Of a stretch of DNA of 64,000 nucleotides, positions 1 to 9,300 are shown in pieces; positions within the stretch are counted from its first letter, which is position 1, and each line of letters opens with the position of its first letter. The DNA is from Scheffersomyces stipitis CBS 6054 (Eukaryota > Ascomycota > Pichiomycetes > Serinales > Debaryomycetaceae), in contig NC_009068.1 of NCBI RefSeq assembly GCF_000209165.1, positions 2,232,001 to 2,296,000 on the forward strand. The letters are read 5' to 3'. Under the pieces are notes generated by a model, which saw only the letters and a program-made list of their open reading frames with translations, did no database searches and was not told the origin of the DNA. The position numbers and the translations under genes are program-made.

Positions 1-3000
1 TGGTTCGCTATTTTTGTTTCAAAGTTTATCGAATCATATTTCTTTTTAACTTTGTCATTAAGAGATCCGATCAGGGAATTAAGTATTATGAAGATGACTA
101 GATGTTCCGGAGAAGTATTGATTGGAAACTGGTTATGTATGCGTCATACAATTGTTGTCTTGCTGTTGACATACTTGACAGATTTGGTTTTATTTTTCCT
201 TGATACCTATCTATGGTATATTGTCTGGAATACAATCTATTCTGTATGTCGTTCATTCTATATTGGTGCTTCCATATGGACACCATGGCGGAATATCTTT
301 TCGAGATTACCAAAAAGAATTTTCTCGAAAATAATTGCTTCTCCAGCTGATAGGACTATAAAGGCAAAATTTCTAGTCTCACAAGTATGGAATTCCATAA
401 TAATCTCGATGTACCGTGAGCATCTTTTGTCGTTAGAGCATGTTCAAAAGTTGTTATACAAACAGGTTTCTGTATCTGGAATCGAAGGAGATACTGTTCT
501 AAAAGAGCCAACCTTTTTTGTTTCTCAAGAGGATCAATCATTAAAATCAGCCTTGTTTTACGAGCAGTCTGAAGCCCAAAGGAGAATCACATTCTTTGCC
601 CAGTCATTATCAACTCCGATGCCTGAAGTAAATCCTATTAACTCCATGCCAACTTTCAGTGTACTTATTCCTCATTATAGTGAGAAGATAACGCTATCTC
701 TTAGAGAAATAATAAGGGAGGAGGAGCAGTACTCTCACGTCACAATGTTAGAGTACTTGAAACTGTTACATCCGTTGGAATGGTCTTGTTTTGTGCGCGA
801 TACCAAATTGCTAGCAGAAGAATTTGACACTGAGACATCATCGCCTACTTTCGATAATGAGACGAAAGATGATTTACCTTATTACTCGGTTGGATTCAAA
901 GTAGCAACACCTGAATATATCCTTAGGACAAGAATATGGGCATCCTTGAGGTCGCAAACATTGTATCGTACAATTTCAGGCTTTATGAATTATTCCAGGG
1001 CAATCAAACTATCATTTGATGTTGAAAACCTTAGTGACAAAGAATACAAAGATGAGAACGGGAAATTAGAAGAAGCATCTGTCATGGCTCTTCGAAAGTT
1101 CAGAATTGTTGCTTCAATGCAGCGCTTGAAGAATTTTTCTCCTGAAGAAAGAGAAAATAAGGAATTCCTTCTTCGAACTTATCCTGAACTTCAGATATCT
1201 TATTTGGATGAGGAAATTGACATTGATACTGGCGAATCTACTTTCTATTCGAGTTTGATTGATGGGAGTTGCGCTTTGTTGGAAAATGGGGAAAGAGTTC
1301 CGAAGTATAGAATAAAGCTATCAGGAAATCCTATCTTAGGAGATGGAAAATCTGACAATCAAAACAACTCATTGATCTTCTGCAGAGGAGAGTATATTCA
1401 ACTTATTGATGCCAACCAAGATAATTATCTTGAGGAGTGTCTCAAAATCAGAAGTGTGTTAGCTGAATTCGAAGAAAATTCTGCCCCAATTGACCCTTAT
1501 TCAAATGAATTAAAGGATAGTGATCATTCACATCCAGTTGCTATAATAGGAACAAGAGAATACATATTCTCAGAAAATATCGGAATACTAGGTGACGTAG
1601 CTGCTGGAAAGGAGCAAACATTTGGAACCTTGTTTGCTCGAACTTTGCAATACCTAGGAGGAAAACTACATTATGGCCATCCGGACTTTTTGAATGGTAT
1701 TTTCATGACAACAAGGGGAGGGGTCTCTAAAGCACAAAAGGGTCTTCATTTGAATGAGGATATTTATGCTGGAATGAATGCAATGGTGAGAGGTGGTAGA
1801 ATAAAGCACTGTGAATACATGCAGTGTGGAAAGGGAAGAGACCTTGGCTTTGGATCTATTCTTAACTTCACGACCAAAATCGGTGCCGGCATGGGTGAGC
1901 AGATGCTCTCTCGAGAATATTTCTATCTAAGTACTCAGCTTCCGTTAGATCGATTTTTGTCCTTCTATTACGCTCATCCTGGATTCCACCTCAATAATGT
2001 GTTTATTATTTTATCGATCAAGTTGTTCTTATTGGTAGGAGTAAACTTAGCTGCATTGACAAATGAGACAACAATTTGTGAGTATGATAGGTTTCGCCCT
2101 ATCACTGACCCACGGAGACCGATTGGTTGTTATAATCTAATTCCTGTTGTTCAATGGCTTGAGCGCTGTATTTTTTCCATTTTCATTGTTTTCTTGATTT
2201 CTTTCTTGCCTTTGGCTGTTCAGGAGTTGACTGAGAGAGGCTTTTATTGTGCTCTAACACGTCTCAGTAAACATTTTGCGTCTTTCTCTCCACTTTTCGA
2301 AGTTTTCGTTTGTCGTATCTACGCGCAATCCTTGTGCAGCGATATCTCCATCGGCGGAGCTCGATATATCGCTACTGGACGGGGGTTTGCAACAATTCGA
2401 GTGCCATTTTCTGCATTGTACTCTCGATTTGCTTCTCAAAGCTTGTATTTTGGAGCAATTTCAGGCTTGTTAATCTTGTATACCTCTATTACAATGTGGA
2501 AACTTCCATTGCTTTATTTTTGGGTTACCGTGATAGGATTATTGATTTGTCCCTGTTTGTACAATCCCAACCAATTTTCATTGACAGATTTCTTTTTGGA
2601 TTACGGCGAATTCTTAAGGTGGTTGAGTAGAGGAAATAGCAGATCGAGCATGTCATCATGGATAAATTACACTAGGCTAGGAAGGAGTAGAATTGTTGGT
2701 ATTAAAAACCGAAATTTTAACACTCGAGAAGATATCAAAGAAATCAACTCAATAAGACCTTCCAGGGTGAGGTTAATATTGACTGACTCCATTTTTGAAT
2801 TGGCCGTTATCTTGGTTGTTGGATGCGCCTATCTATTCTCAAATTCACAGAATGATACCAAAGGAACGAATCCTGTTAACAGCATATTTAGAATCTTGCT
2901 AATCACCCTTGCACCAATCATGGTCAATATGGCAATCCTATTAATTTTTTTTGTGGTTTCTATTCTTACTGGGCCAGTTTTGACATTGGTATTTAGGTGG

Positions 3001-3675
3001 TATCCCACTCTTATCGCCACAGTTGTTCATTCCCTTTCCGTGTTAAATTATGTTTTCTTCTTCGAATTGCTTTGGTTATTCCAGAATTGGAACTTTTCTA
3101 GAACTATACTTGGCTTGACCTTGTCAGTTCTTATCCAGACTTGGTTTTTACAATTAATAAGTGCGACCTTAATTTCTAGAGAATTCCGTCATGATCATTC
3201 CAACAAATCATGGTGGTCTGGAAGTTGGTTTACTTCTGGATTAGGATGGAATATTCTATCACAACCTTTCAGAGAATTTGTTTGTAAGACTACTGAGCTA
3301 TCTTATTTTGTGGGGGACTTGGTTATAGGGCACATTATCCTATTTGCGCAAATACCTGTGCTTCTTATTCCTTATGCCGATAAATGGCATTCGCTCATGT
3401 TGTTCTGGTTAAAACCTGGACGCCAGGTTCGTCCAGGAGTATTCACAAAGAAACAAAGAAGACGCAGAAGAAACCGGGCATTATTGAATGGGTTCTTATT
3501 CATTGCTTCTGTGACCTTATTTCTCTCGCTTTTTATACTACCATTGATTGCTACGAGATGGTTTGATTTTGATTTTGAAAGGTATCTTCCAGAACTTTTG
3601 CGTCCATTAGTTCAACCATTCGCTATCGTTAATAGCAGGAAAGGATTACACAAGGGGTTAATAAAGCAGTATTGA
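1..3675 (+). CDS. FKS/GSL family: beta-1,3-glucan synthase catalytic subunit, FKS family (5' end outside window)
   Basis: The reading frame is open from base 1 (WFAIFVSKFIESYFF...), so the gene starts left of the window; 1,224 residues are present, about two thirds of the usual ~1,850-1,900. FKS proteins are plasma-membrane enzymes that polymerise UDP-glucose into cell-wall beta-1,3-glucan. Visible hallmarks are the echinocandin hot spot 1 (FLTLSLRDP, bases 43-69), the catalytic-loop motifs GDGKSDNQN and RGEYIQLIDANQDNYLEECL, the block GDVAAGKEQTFGT, and GRDLGFGSILNF followed by PLDRFLSFYYAHPGFHLNN. Many hydrophobic segments follow in the C-terminal part. The hot spot 2 position reads QWLERCIF (2152-2175) instead of the DWIRRYTL type of Fks1. 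Together with other substitutions in the membrane half, this suggests a divergent paralogue (GSL1/GSL2/FKS3 type) rather than the main Fks1; which one is not decided here. Confidence 0.95.
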   Translation, partial: WFAIFVSKFIESYFFLTLSLRDPIRELSIMKMTRCSGEVLIGNWLCMRHTIVVLLLTYLTDLVLFFLDTYLWYIVWNTIYSVCRSFYIGASIWTPWRNIFSRLPKRIFSKIIASPADRTIKAKFLVSQVWNSIIISMYREHLLSLEHVQKLLYKQVSVSGIEGDTVLKEPTFFVSQEDQSLKSALFYEQSEAQRRITFFAQSLSTPMPEVNPINSMPTFSVLIPHYSEKITLSLREIIREEEQYSHVTMLEYLKLLHPLEWSCFVRDTKLLAEEFDTETSSPTFDNETKDDLPYYSVGFKVATPEYILRTRIWASLRSQTLYRTISGFMNYSRAIKLSFDVENLSDKEYKDENGKLEEASVMALRKFRIVASMQRLKNFSPEERENKEFLLRTYPELQISYLDEEIDIDTGESTFYSSLIDGSCALLENGERVPKYRIKLSGNPILGDGKSDNQNNSLIFCRGEYIQLIDANQDNYLEECLKIRSVLAEFEENSAPIDPYSNELKDSDHSHPVAIIGTREYIFSENIGILGDVAAGKEQTFGTLFARTLQYLGGKLHYGHPDFLNGIFMTTRGGVSKAQKGLHLNEDIYAGMNAMVRGGRIKHCEYMQCGKGRDLGFGSILNFTTKIGAGMGEQMLSREYFYLSTQLPLDRFLSFYYAHPGFHLNNVFIILSIKLFLLVGVNLAALTNETTICEYDRFRPITDPRRPIGCYNLIPVVQWLERCIFSIFIVFLISFLPLAVQELTERGFYCALTRLSKHFASFSPLFEVFVCRIYAQSLCSDISIGGARYIATGRGFATIRVPFSALYSRFASQSLYFGAISGLLILYTSITMWKLPLLYFWVTVIGLLICPCLYNPNQFSLTDFFLDYGEFLRWLSRGNSRSSMSSWINYTRLGRSRIVGIKNRNFNTREDIKEINSIRPSRVRLILTDSIFELAVILVVGCAYLFSNSQNDTKGTNPVNSIFRILLITLAPIMVNMAILLIFFVVSILTGPVLTLVFRWYPTLIATVVHSLSVLNYVFFFELLWLFQNWNFSRTILGLTLSVLIQTWFLQLISATLISREFRHDHSNKSWWSGSWFTSGLGWNILSQPFREFVCKTTELSYFVGDLVIGHIILFAQIPVLLIPYADKWHSLMLFWLKPGRQVRPGVFTKKQRRRRRNRALLNGFLFIASVTLFLSLFILPLIATRWFDFDFERYLPELLRPLVQPFAIVNSRKGLHKGLIKQY

Positions 3676-3818
3676 TGTGCTAGTTAGTTGACTGGCCCTA
3701 GTTGAGGTATGTTCATTATGCTGGTTATGTCAAAGGTAGTTAATAAAAACAAGGCTTAAAAACTGAATCAAAGTAGAAATTCGTTAGAGTAACTAAACCA
3801 TGCTTATAGTATACCATC

Positions 3819-4685
3819 TTAGAATCTTTTGTGTTCGTCATTGAAAATCTCTTCATATGAGTTGACTATGGTAGGAATAGATTTGAGTCTGACATTCTTG
3901 AGTAGCACAGCTAGGTGATCCTTATCAAACTTATGCTCTTCAAAAGAAGATTGTTCGTGAAACAAGGAAAGATGATTCAAAATAACCTTGTCCCAGTGTC
4001 GTACTGAGTTGTTTTCAGAAACGTAAGCAGCAGCCTCTATAAAGAAATCGAGAAAGTCTGGCTCGATTGATCCCAAAAATAAACTTTTATAGTCAATTTC
4101 ACTAACATTAATCACATGTATATACGCATCCTTCTTCTTTTCATGCGGAAAATTCTTCAACCCTTTCAAGTAACCCATAGTTGGTCTATCCACAAAAGAC
4201 TTTTCCTTATCCATTGACAAACTTCTTACATCGAGAACAATGCCTCCAGGAAAAGCTCCAGAAACCGTCTCTGCGGTCACAGTTTCTATGTGAATTGGCA
4301 GAATTGGTTTTATCTCAGTCAATTTGTCCAATGCTCTCCGGGCTTCACAAGAGTCTGGATCCAATGAAAGAGTCTTTTCAAATGCAACTTTGGCTTCCTT
4401 GGTTCTACCTAGTTCCCGAAGGGCCATTCCTTTTCTGAAGTATAATTTTATCACAAGCTTTTCCTCTGGGTTACATTTAATTCCCATTTGGCAATCTCTT
4501 AGAGCTCTACCGTAATCTTCGAGCTTTAAGAAGCATTGTGCTCTATTAGAGTAAAGTACGGGATTCTTTGAATCCTGCTTAATTGCATCACGGTAGATTT
4601 TAGCTGCCTTTTTGAATTCTTGATTTTTGAATGCAATATTACCTGCTTGTCTAAGCTCTTCTGTTGATGGTATTAGCAGTATCAT
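3819..4685 (-). CDS. TPR-domain protein with RPAP3-like C-terminal region (Hsp90 co-chaperone candidate)
   Basis: A 288-residue protein. Residues ~8-120 form three TPR repeats with a dicarboxylate clamp like those that bind the Hsp70/Hsp90 EEVD tail: R12 (usually Lys), N16, N47, K80 and R84. After a linker, residues ~195-275 (SLFLGSIEPDFLDFF, then ILNHLSLF and DKDHLAVLLKN) resemble the RPAP3 C-terminal domain, which binds RuvB-like ATPases in R2TP complexes. The family assignment is from memory of motif patterns, and Cns1- or Tah1-like alternatives remain possible. S. cerevisiae Tah1 is a ~111-residue TPR-only protein, so a TPR plus RPAP3_C layout would be the ancestral form. The start is the first ATG. 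The upstream intergenic region is interrupted 122 bp away by a retrotransposon LTR. Confidence 0.65.
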   Translation of the reverse strand: MILLIPSTEELRQAGNIAFKNQEFKKAAKIYRDAIKQDSKNPVLYSNRAQCFLKLEDYGRALRDCQMGIKCNPEEKLVIKLYFRKGMALRELGRTKEAKVAFEKTLSLDPDSCEARRALDKLTEIKPILPIHIETVTAETVSGAFPGGIVLDVRSLSMDKEKSFVDRPTMGYLKGLKNFPHEKKKDAYIHVINVSEIDYKSLFLGSIEPDFLDFFIEAAAYVSENNSVRHWDKVILNHLSLFHEQSSFEEHKFDKDHLAVLLKNVRLKSIPTIVNSYEEIFNDEHKRF

Positions 4686-4807
4686 TTTGAAGGGCCTTCG
4701 CTTCTAGAACAAATGATAGCTCTGTTTGCGTGAACTCACAAATCTATGCTATACTGGCAGAACATTTGATTTGGTCATGTGATATAGGCGTGATTTTCTT
4801 CAGTTAT

Positions 4808-5238
4808 TGTTGGAAATTGCAATCCAAATGTCGTAATAATGTCGTTGTGGCACGACATTAATCCTACATTGTACCCCAGTAACGCCAGAAACGGTTTCAT
4901 GGAGTTGCTAAGGTAGCCATGCGATGTAACTGTGATGGTTGGTCCGGCTAGGGGTGAATATAGACGTATATTTCAGCTTTAGAGGATCCCATTGGACAGT
5001 TGGATTTCCGTGAAAATTTTTCACGATGGAATCTCGCTATGCGAGATTTCGTATAAATATTGAACGAATAACAGCCTCTAAGAACCCTAGAAGCTTTCTT
5101 AGAATTGAGTAGAATCTGAACGATTGTTATAGCTATTAATATAAGGACATCCAGTAAACCAGGATTATCCCAGTAAGTCTTGATTATATAAGCACGACTT
5201 TCTTAGTGAGTTCATATACAGTACTACCGAGCCAAACA
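4808..5238 (+). repeat. 5' LTR of Tca2-like element
   Basis: 431 bp, TGTTGG...CCAAACA, the same as the copy at 10948-11378 as far as read by eye. It holds two perfect hairpins, CGTGAAAATTTTTCACG at 5009-5025 and AATCTCGCTATGCGAGATT at 5030-5048, directly followed by a TATA box, TATAAATA, at 5052-5059, the likely promoter of the element. Confidence 0.95.
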
Positions 5239-5250
5239 GATTAGAAGTCA
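5239..5250 (+). other. Primer binding site matching tRNA-Arg(UCU) anticodon arm
   Basis: GATTAGAAGTCA starts directly after the 5' LTR. Its reverse complement, TGACTTCTAATC, matches the anticodon stem-loop of yeast tRNA-Arg(UCU). Tca2 is known to use an internal fragment of this tRNA as primer, so reverse transcription would start from a cleaved tRNA. Confidence 0.85.
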
Positions 5251-5278
5251 AAAGTTAGCGTTCAGAAATTACGAAACT

Positions 5279-6349
5279 ATGGCTATCGAGAGTATCATCA
5301 ATGATCCCAATAATGAGGTTGGCAAATATATTAAAGACCTAAAGGATGAATTTAAAAAAGAGCTCCTGATTCAGAGCGACAAGTTCAACATATTAATGGA
5401 TATGATGAAAGCTCAGAACTCCTCTGGCGGACCTCCCTCCCAGATAAACAAATTGGAGGAGCGGTATGAAGCGAAAAAGGAAGCAAAGAAGGATGCTAAA
5501 TTCGCAGTCATTTGCTTCAAAGATATAGTACCTCTCACGAGAAATATCGAGGCTATTACGAAATGGGAAAAATCATTCTCGAAACTTTTTCGTAAATACC
5601 GTGGCTTGCAAAAAATATGGGATGAAGACCTAGGAATTGAATCTGAGGACTTCAGTATTAAGAATATTGAATGGAAAGGAGCCGAATTGAAAGTCTTCTT
5701 GGACAGATTGTCTGAAGAAATAGTATCCAGAATCATAGATATGAATGAAAATGCGTTTACCGAAATGGATGACGTTGATGACGAGACAGACTTACGGTCT
5801 GTGTATATGTTCGTCAAAACGTACAAGATGGAAAACTTACCACACAGAGTCGGACAGGCATTAACCTACTTAAGATACGCAGGGGATTTCAGAACAGAAA
5901 TCGATAGAGTTGAAGAAGGTCTCCTGCACTCCAAGAAATGGACTGAAGGCACCACCGAAGAAATCCTTAATTTCATTGGTAAAATGAAATACTATCACGT
6001 CATTACTGTTGAGAGATATTTCAAGAACATTGAGTCGCGTGACAAATACTATCAATCACTCGCTTGGTTTTACCAAGAATACAAGAAGAATGGCAGTATA
6101 CCAACAATCGACGATGTGCTTCAGCGAATGAAAGATCAATATCACTACAAGCCTCAAAACTCCACGGACAAAAGAAAAATCGAAGACTTGATCAATGAAA
6201 GGATCAAGTACGTCCAGGAAAAAGAACTAGCCAGAGCCAATGGCAAAAGAGGTAACATTGAAAGATCCCGTACCACAGGTGAGATACCCGACAATGGTAG
6301 ACATGGATACAAGAATAAAACCTCTGGTGCTAAGAACCATGGGCAATAA
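5279..6349 (+). CDS. gag: Gag of Tca2-like retrotransposon
   Basis: 356 residues from ATG at 5279 to TAA at 6347-6349. This is the structural protein of the virus-like particle that packages the element RNA. The protein is highly charged with predicted helices and ends in a basic tail (NGKRGNIERSR region), the likely nucleic-acid binding part; there is no CCHC zinc knuckle. The TAA stop lies in the same frame as pol, which continues open from the next codon (6350). Full Gag-Pol therefore needs stop-codon bypass, as in Tca2, where a UGA is read through with the help of a downstream pseudoknot. Confidence 0.9.
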   Translation: MAIESIINDPNNEVGKYIKDLKDEFKKELLIQSDKFNILMDMMKAQNSSGGPPSQINKLEERYEAKKEAKKDAKFAVICFKDIVPLTRNIEAITKWEKSFSKLFRKYRGLQKIWDEDLGIESEDFSIKNIEWKGAELKVFLDRLSEEIVSRIIDMNENAFTEMDDVDDETDLRSVYMFVKTYKMENLPHRVGQALTYLRYAGDFRTEIDRVEEGLLHSKKWTEGTTEEILNFIGKMKYYHVITVERYFKNIESRDKYYQSLAWFYQEYKKNGSIPTIDDVLQRMKDQYHYKPQNSTDKRKIEDLINERIKYVQEKELARANGKRGNIERSRTTGEIPDNGRHGYKNKTSGAKNHGQ

Positions 6350-9300
6350 GGTTTAGGTTTAGTCTCTTTCGGACCAGAACGTAGGGACAAAATACCACTG
6401 AATATACAACGATTAAATACAATCGTATCTGGAACAAAGGCTGGAGACGTATTATACGACTCAGGTGCTTCATGGTCCATTGTAAACGACGTGCGACTCT
6501 TAACGAGCGTAACTGAAGAATTGACCGAGTCAGAAAGTACATTTGAATTACCTGACTCTAGCATCATAACAGCAACCCACATGGGAACACTAACCCTAAC
6601 TGATGGAGATGTGTACGTCATACTAAAAGACGTTAGAGTCATCGAAGAACTCCCACACAACATCATTAGTGTATCCCAGATCTCTAAACACACAGACTAC
6701 TATTGCCGATTCGATGATAAATACGCGTACATCGGGCAGAAGGACGGTGAATTAGAAATCAGAGTCGGCAGACTCAATGTTGACAATGTATACATGGGAA
6801 ATATCAACCTTAGACCAACTAACAATTATACCGGTACCCAATTGTTAAGTCAAGTTCAAACAATTCACAATCTCGACCCACCTCAATTTGATGTCAACAA
6901 GAAATCATCATTTTGGAATTTTCACATTGGATCTAACCACATGGCGCTAAAGAGTATGATGGCACTTTACCAAAGTAATAGAATAAATGCCAAACCAACG
7001 AGCGCCGAGATTGATCGAGTTGCAAATTGTCAGATATGCCTCAGCGTCAACACCATCGCCGCATCACATAATAGTGACGGACCTACACCTATTCGTCGGA
7101 TTGAACGACTACATCTTGATATGATGGGCCCGTTTCATTTCGGTGGAAAGAAACAATATATAACTTCGATAACAGATGGCTACTCGAAGTATCTTAGGAC
7201 AATTGTAACAGACAATAAAGCCGTTACGACTAAGGTCTACAATGAATTACAATTGCTAAACAACAAATTTCCTGGGGAAAGAATAGGTCACCTAAGAACC
7301 GACAATGCCCCAGAATTTCCTAGTGCCGATATGCTAACCAAACTTGGAATCGAAAAAGACGTCACCCCGGCCTACTTACCGTCTGCCAACGGGACGGCAG
7401 AGCGACAGAACCGGACCATCATAAACCAAATAAAGAAATTAATATTACAATTTCCAGACCTTGGCTCATCAATATTATTATTATTACCTCACGTTGTCAA
7501 CTACGTAACAGCTATCTTAAACAATACCCCCAAGGTTGCACTAGAAGGCCGCTCACCACGTGAAGTGTTTGAACAAACGCAAAGACGATTTACCTACAAA
7601 CCCTTCGGTCAAAACGTACATGTAAAAGTAGAGAACGACTTGCAGTTAGCTCGATACCGTATATCACCACTGAAAGAATACCCTAGCACAGCATATGGAT
7701 CCTTCATCGGATACGGCACCGACTATAATACATACAAGATTCTCATACAATCACCCGAATATCACGAAGTAACCACTGCTAACGCACGCTTCGTCAATGG
7801 GCATGACTACCTAAAACGGTACATAGACGCACGCCTTGCAGAGACACCGCTCACGACACCCGAGACGGACGAAATCTTAGACTCAACTAACCTTGACCAT
7901 TTCTTAAACGACACTATGGACGCGTCAGTCAACGAGGATATACATGATATTTCCGAACCTCAATCGCAAATCGAATACTTGCAGTCCAAACACCCGGACA
8001 TCGCCCAAGCGATCAAGTCAAAATTGACTGAATTGCAACGCACCACAAGTCAGCCAATGAGGGGAGGAGAGGAAGATCTAATGGACGCTGACCTAGATGG
8101 AATGGAGTGGGAAAATTATAGCACAGACGACAACAGTGCAGAGGAAAGTATTGAAAAGGATATCGATAACTGCACAGATGAAGATAGTGACACCGATAGC
8201 ATTGGAAATGAGCACGATAATAGTGGATTAAAGACAATAGAAAATAGCACTGAGCTCCCACAAGCATCAACAGAAGAATTGATTACTGGGAATCACGAAA
8301 CCGACGTCACAGAAATAACTCAAGCTTCAAAATCTTTAAATAAAGAACACGCGGTCACCACTACCGCCTCGGAGTATCATAGGGCACTCCATCCCCCTAT
8401 CATTCCCGCAAAGCATAACAGTGAATTAGCTAAGGACACAGATCCCCCTTTTGCTAAGAAGAACTACGAAGAATTGGACCAGGACATAAGCTCCCCTCGT
8501 ACTAAGAAAACAGGTATTCCGAGAGTAGACTGTTCTCCTACCAAACCTGCGAATACAAAAGTCTTGGACAGAGAAAAAAGTACAACTCCCAAGCACGTAG
8601 CAAAATCCAAATTAACAGCTACGGATAACCCGCTGATGGGCAGAGACGATGAACAGGTTGGGTACTCCACCACCAAACATACGTCGAAAGCCTCATTGAG
8701 TGATAAGGAGCTCACCAATGAGCACACAGAAAGTGAACGATACAGTGACAAATCCGCCCCCACTATACCTGTGAATAGTAAAGACTTAGACGGGCTAGAG
8801 TACTCCCCTCGTACTAAGCATGTAGACAACCACATGTCGGAGCTGATATCCACAAGTTCTACAAAATTTAATAAGCAAACAGAAGAGAGCCAAGCCGAGA
8901 ACGTGAGTACCTCCGCAGCTACTGTATTGCCAGACTCATCTGTTGCAGAGGAGATCCCCAACATCTCTGAGTCGAACCGTGATCTCATTAAACCCAATCA
9001 AGTCGACAAGGGTGAAATCACAAACGACAGAAGCGAGTATGACCACGCTGATAATAGAGTCATACCCGCGATTCCCCCCACTAAAAACAAGCCTAGCAAA
9101 AGGCGTAAATTACACACAAACTATCTGAAGCCAAAACACGAAATTGAAGAGGAAGTGAAAGCGATAATGATGAACGATGTAACTGAGGAAATTGATCCAA
9201 AGTATATCATTCAATTAAGCTCAGGAAGGATATCAAGACCCCCGAAACGATATCTAAATGCAATAATCAATAAGATCGATCGTAAAGAGCCAGAGTGGAT

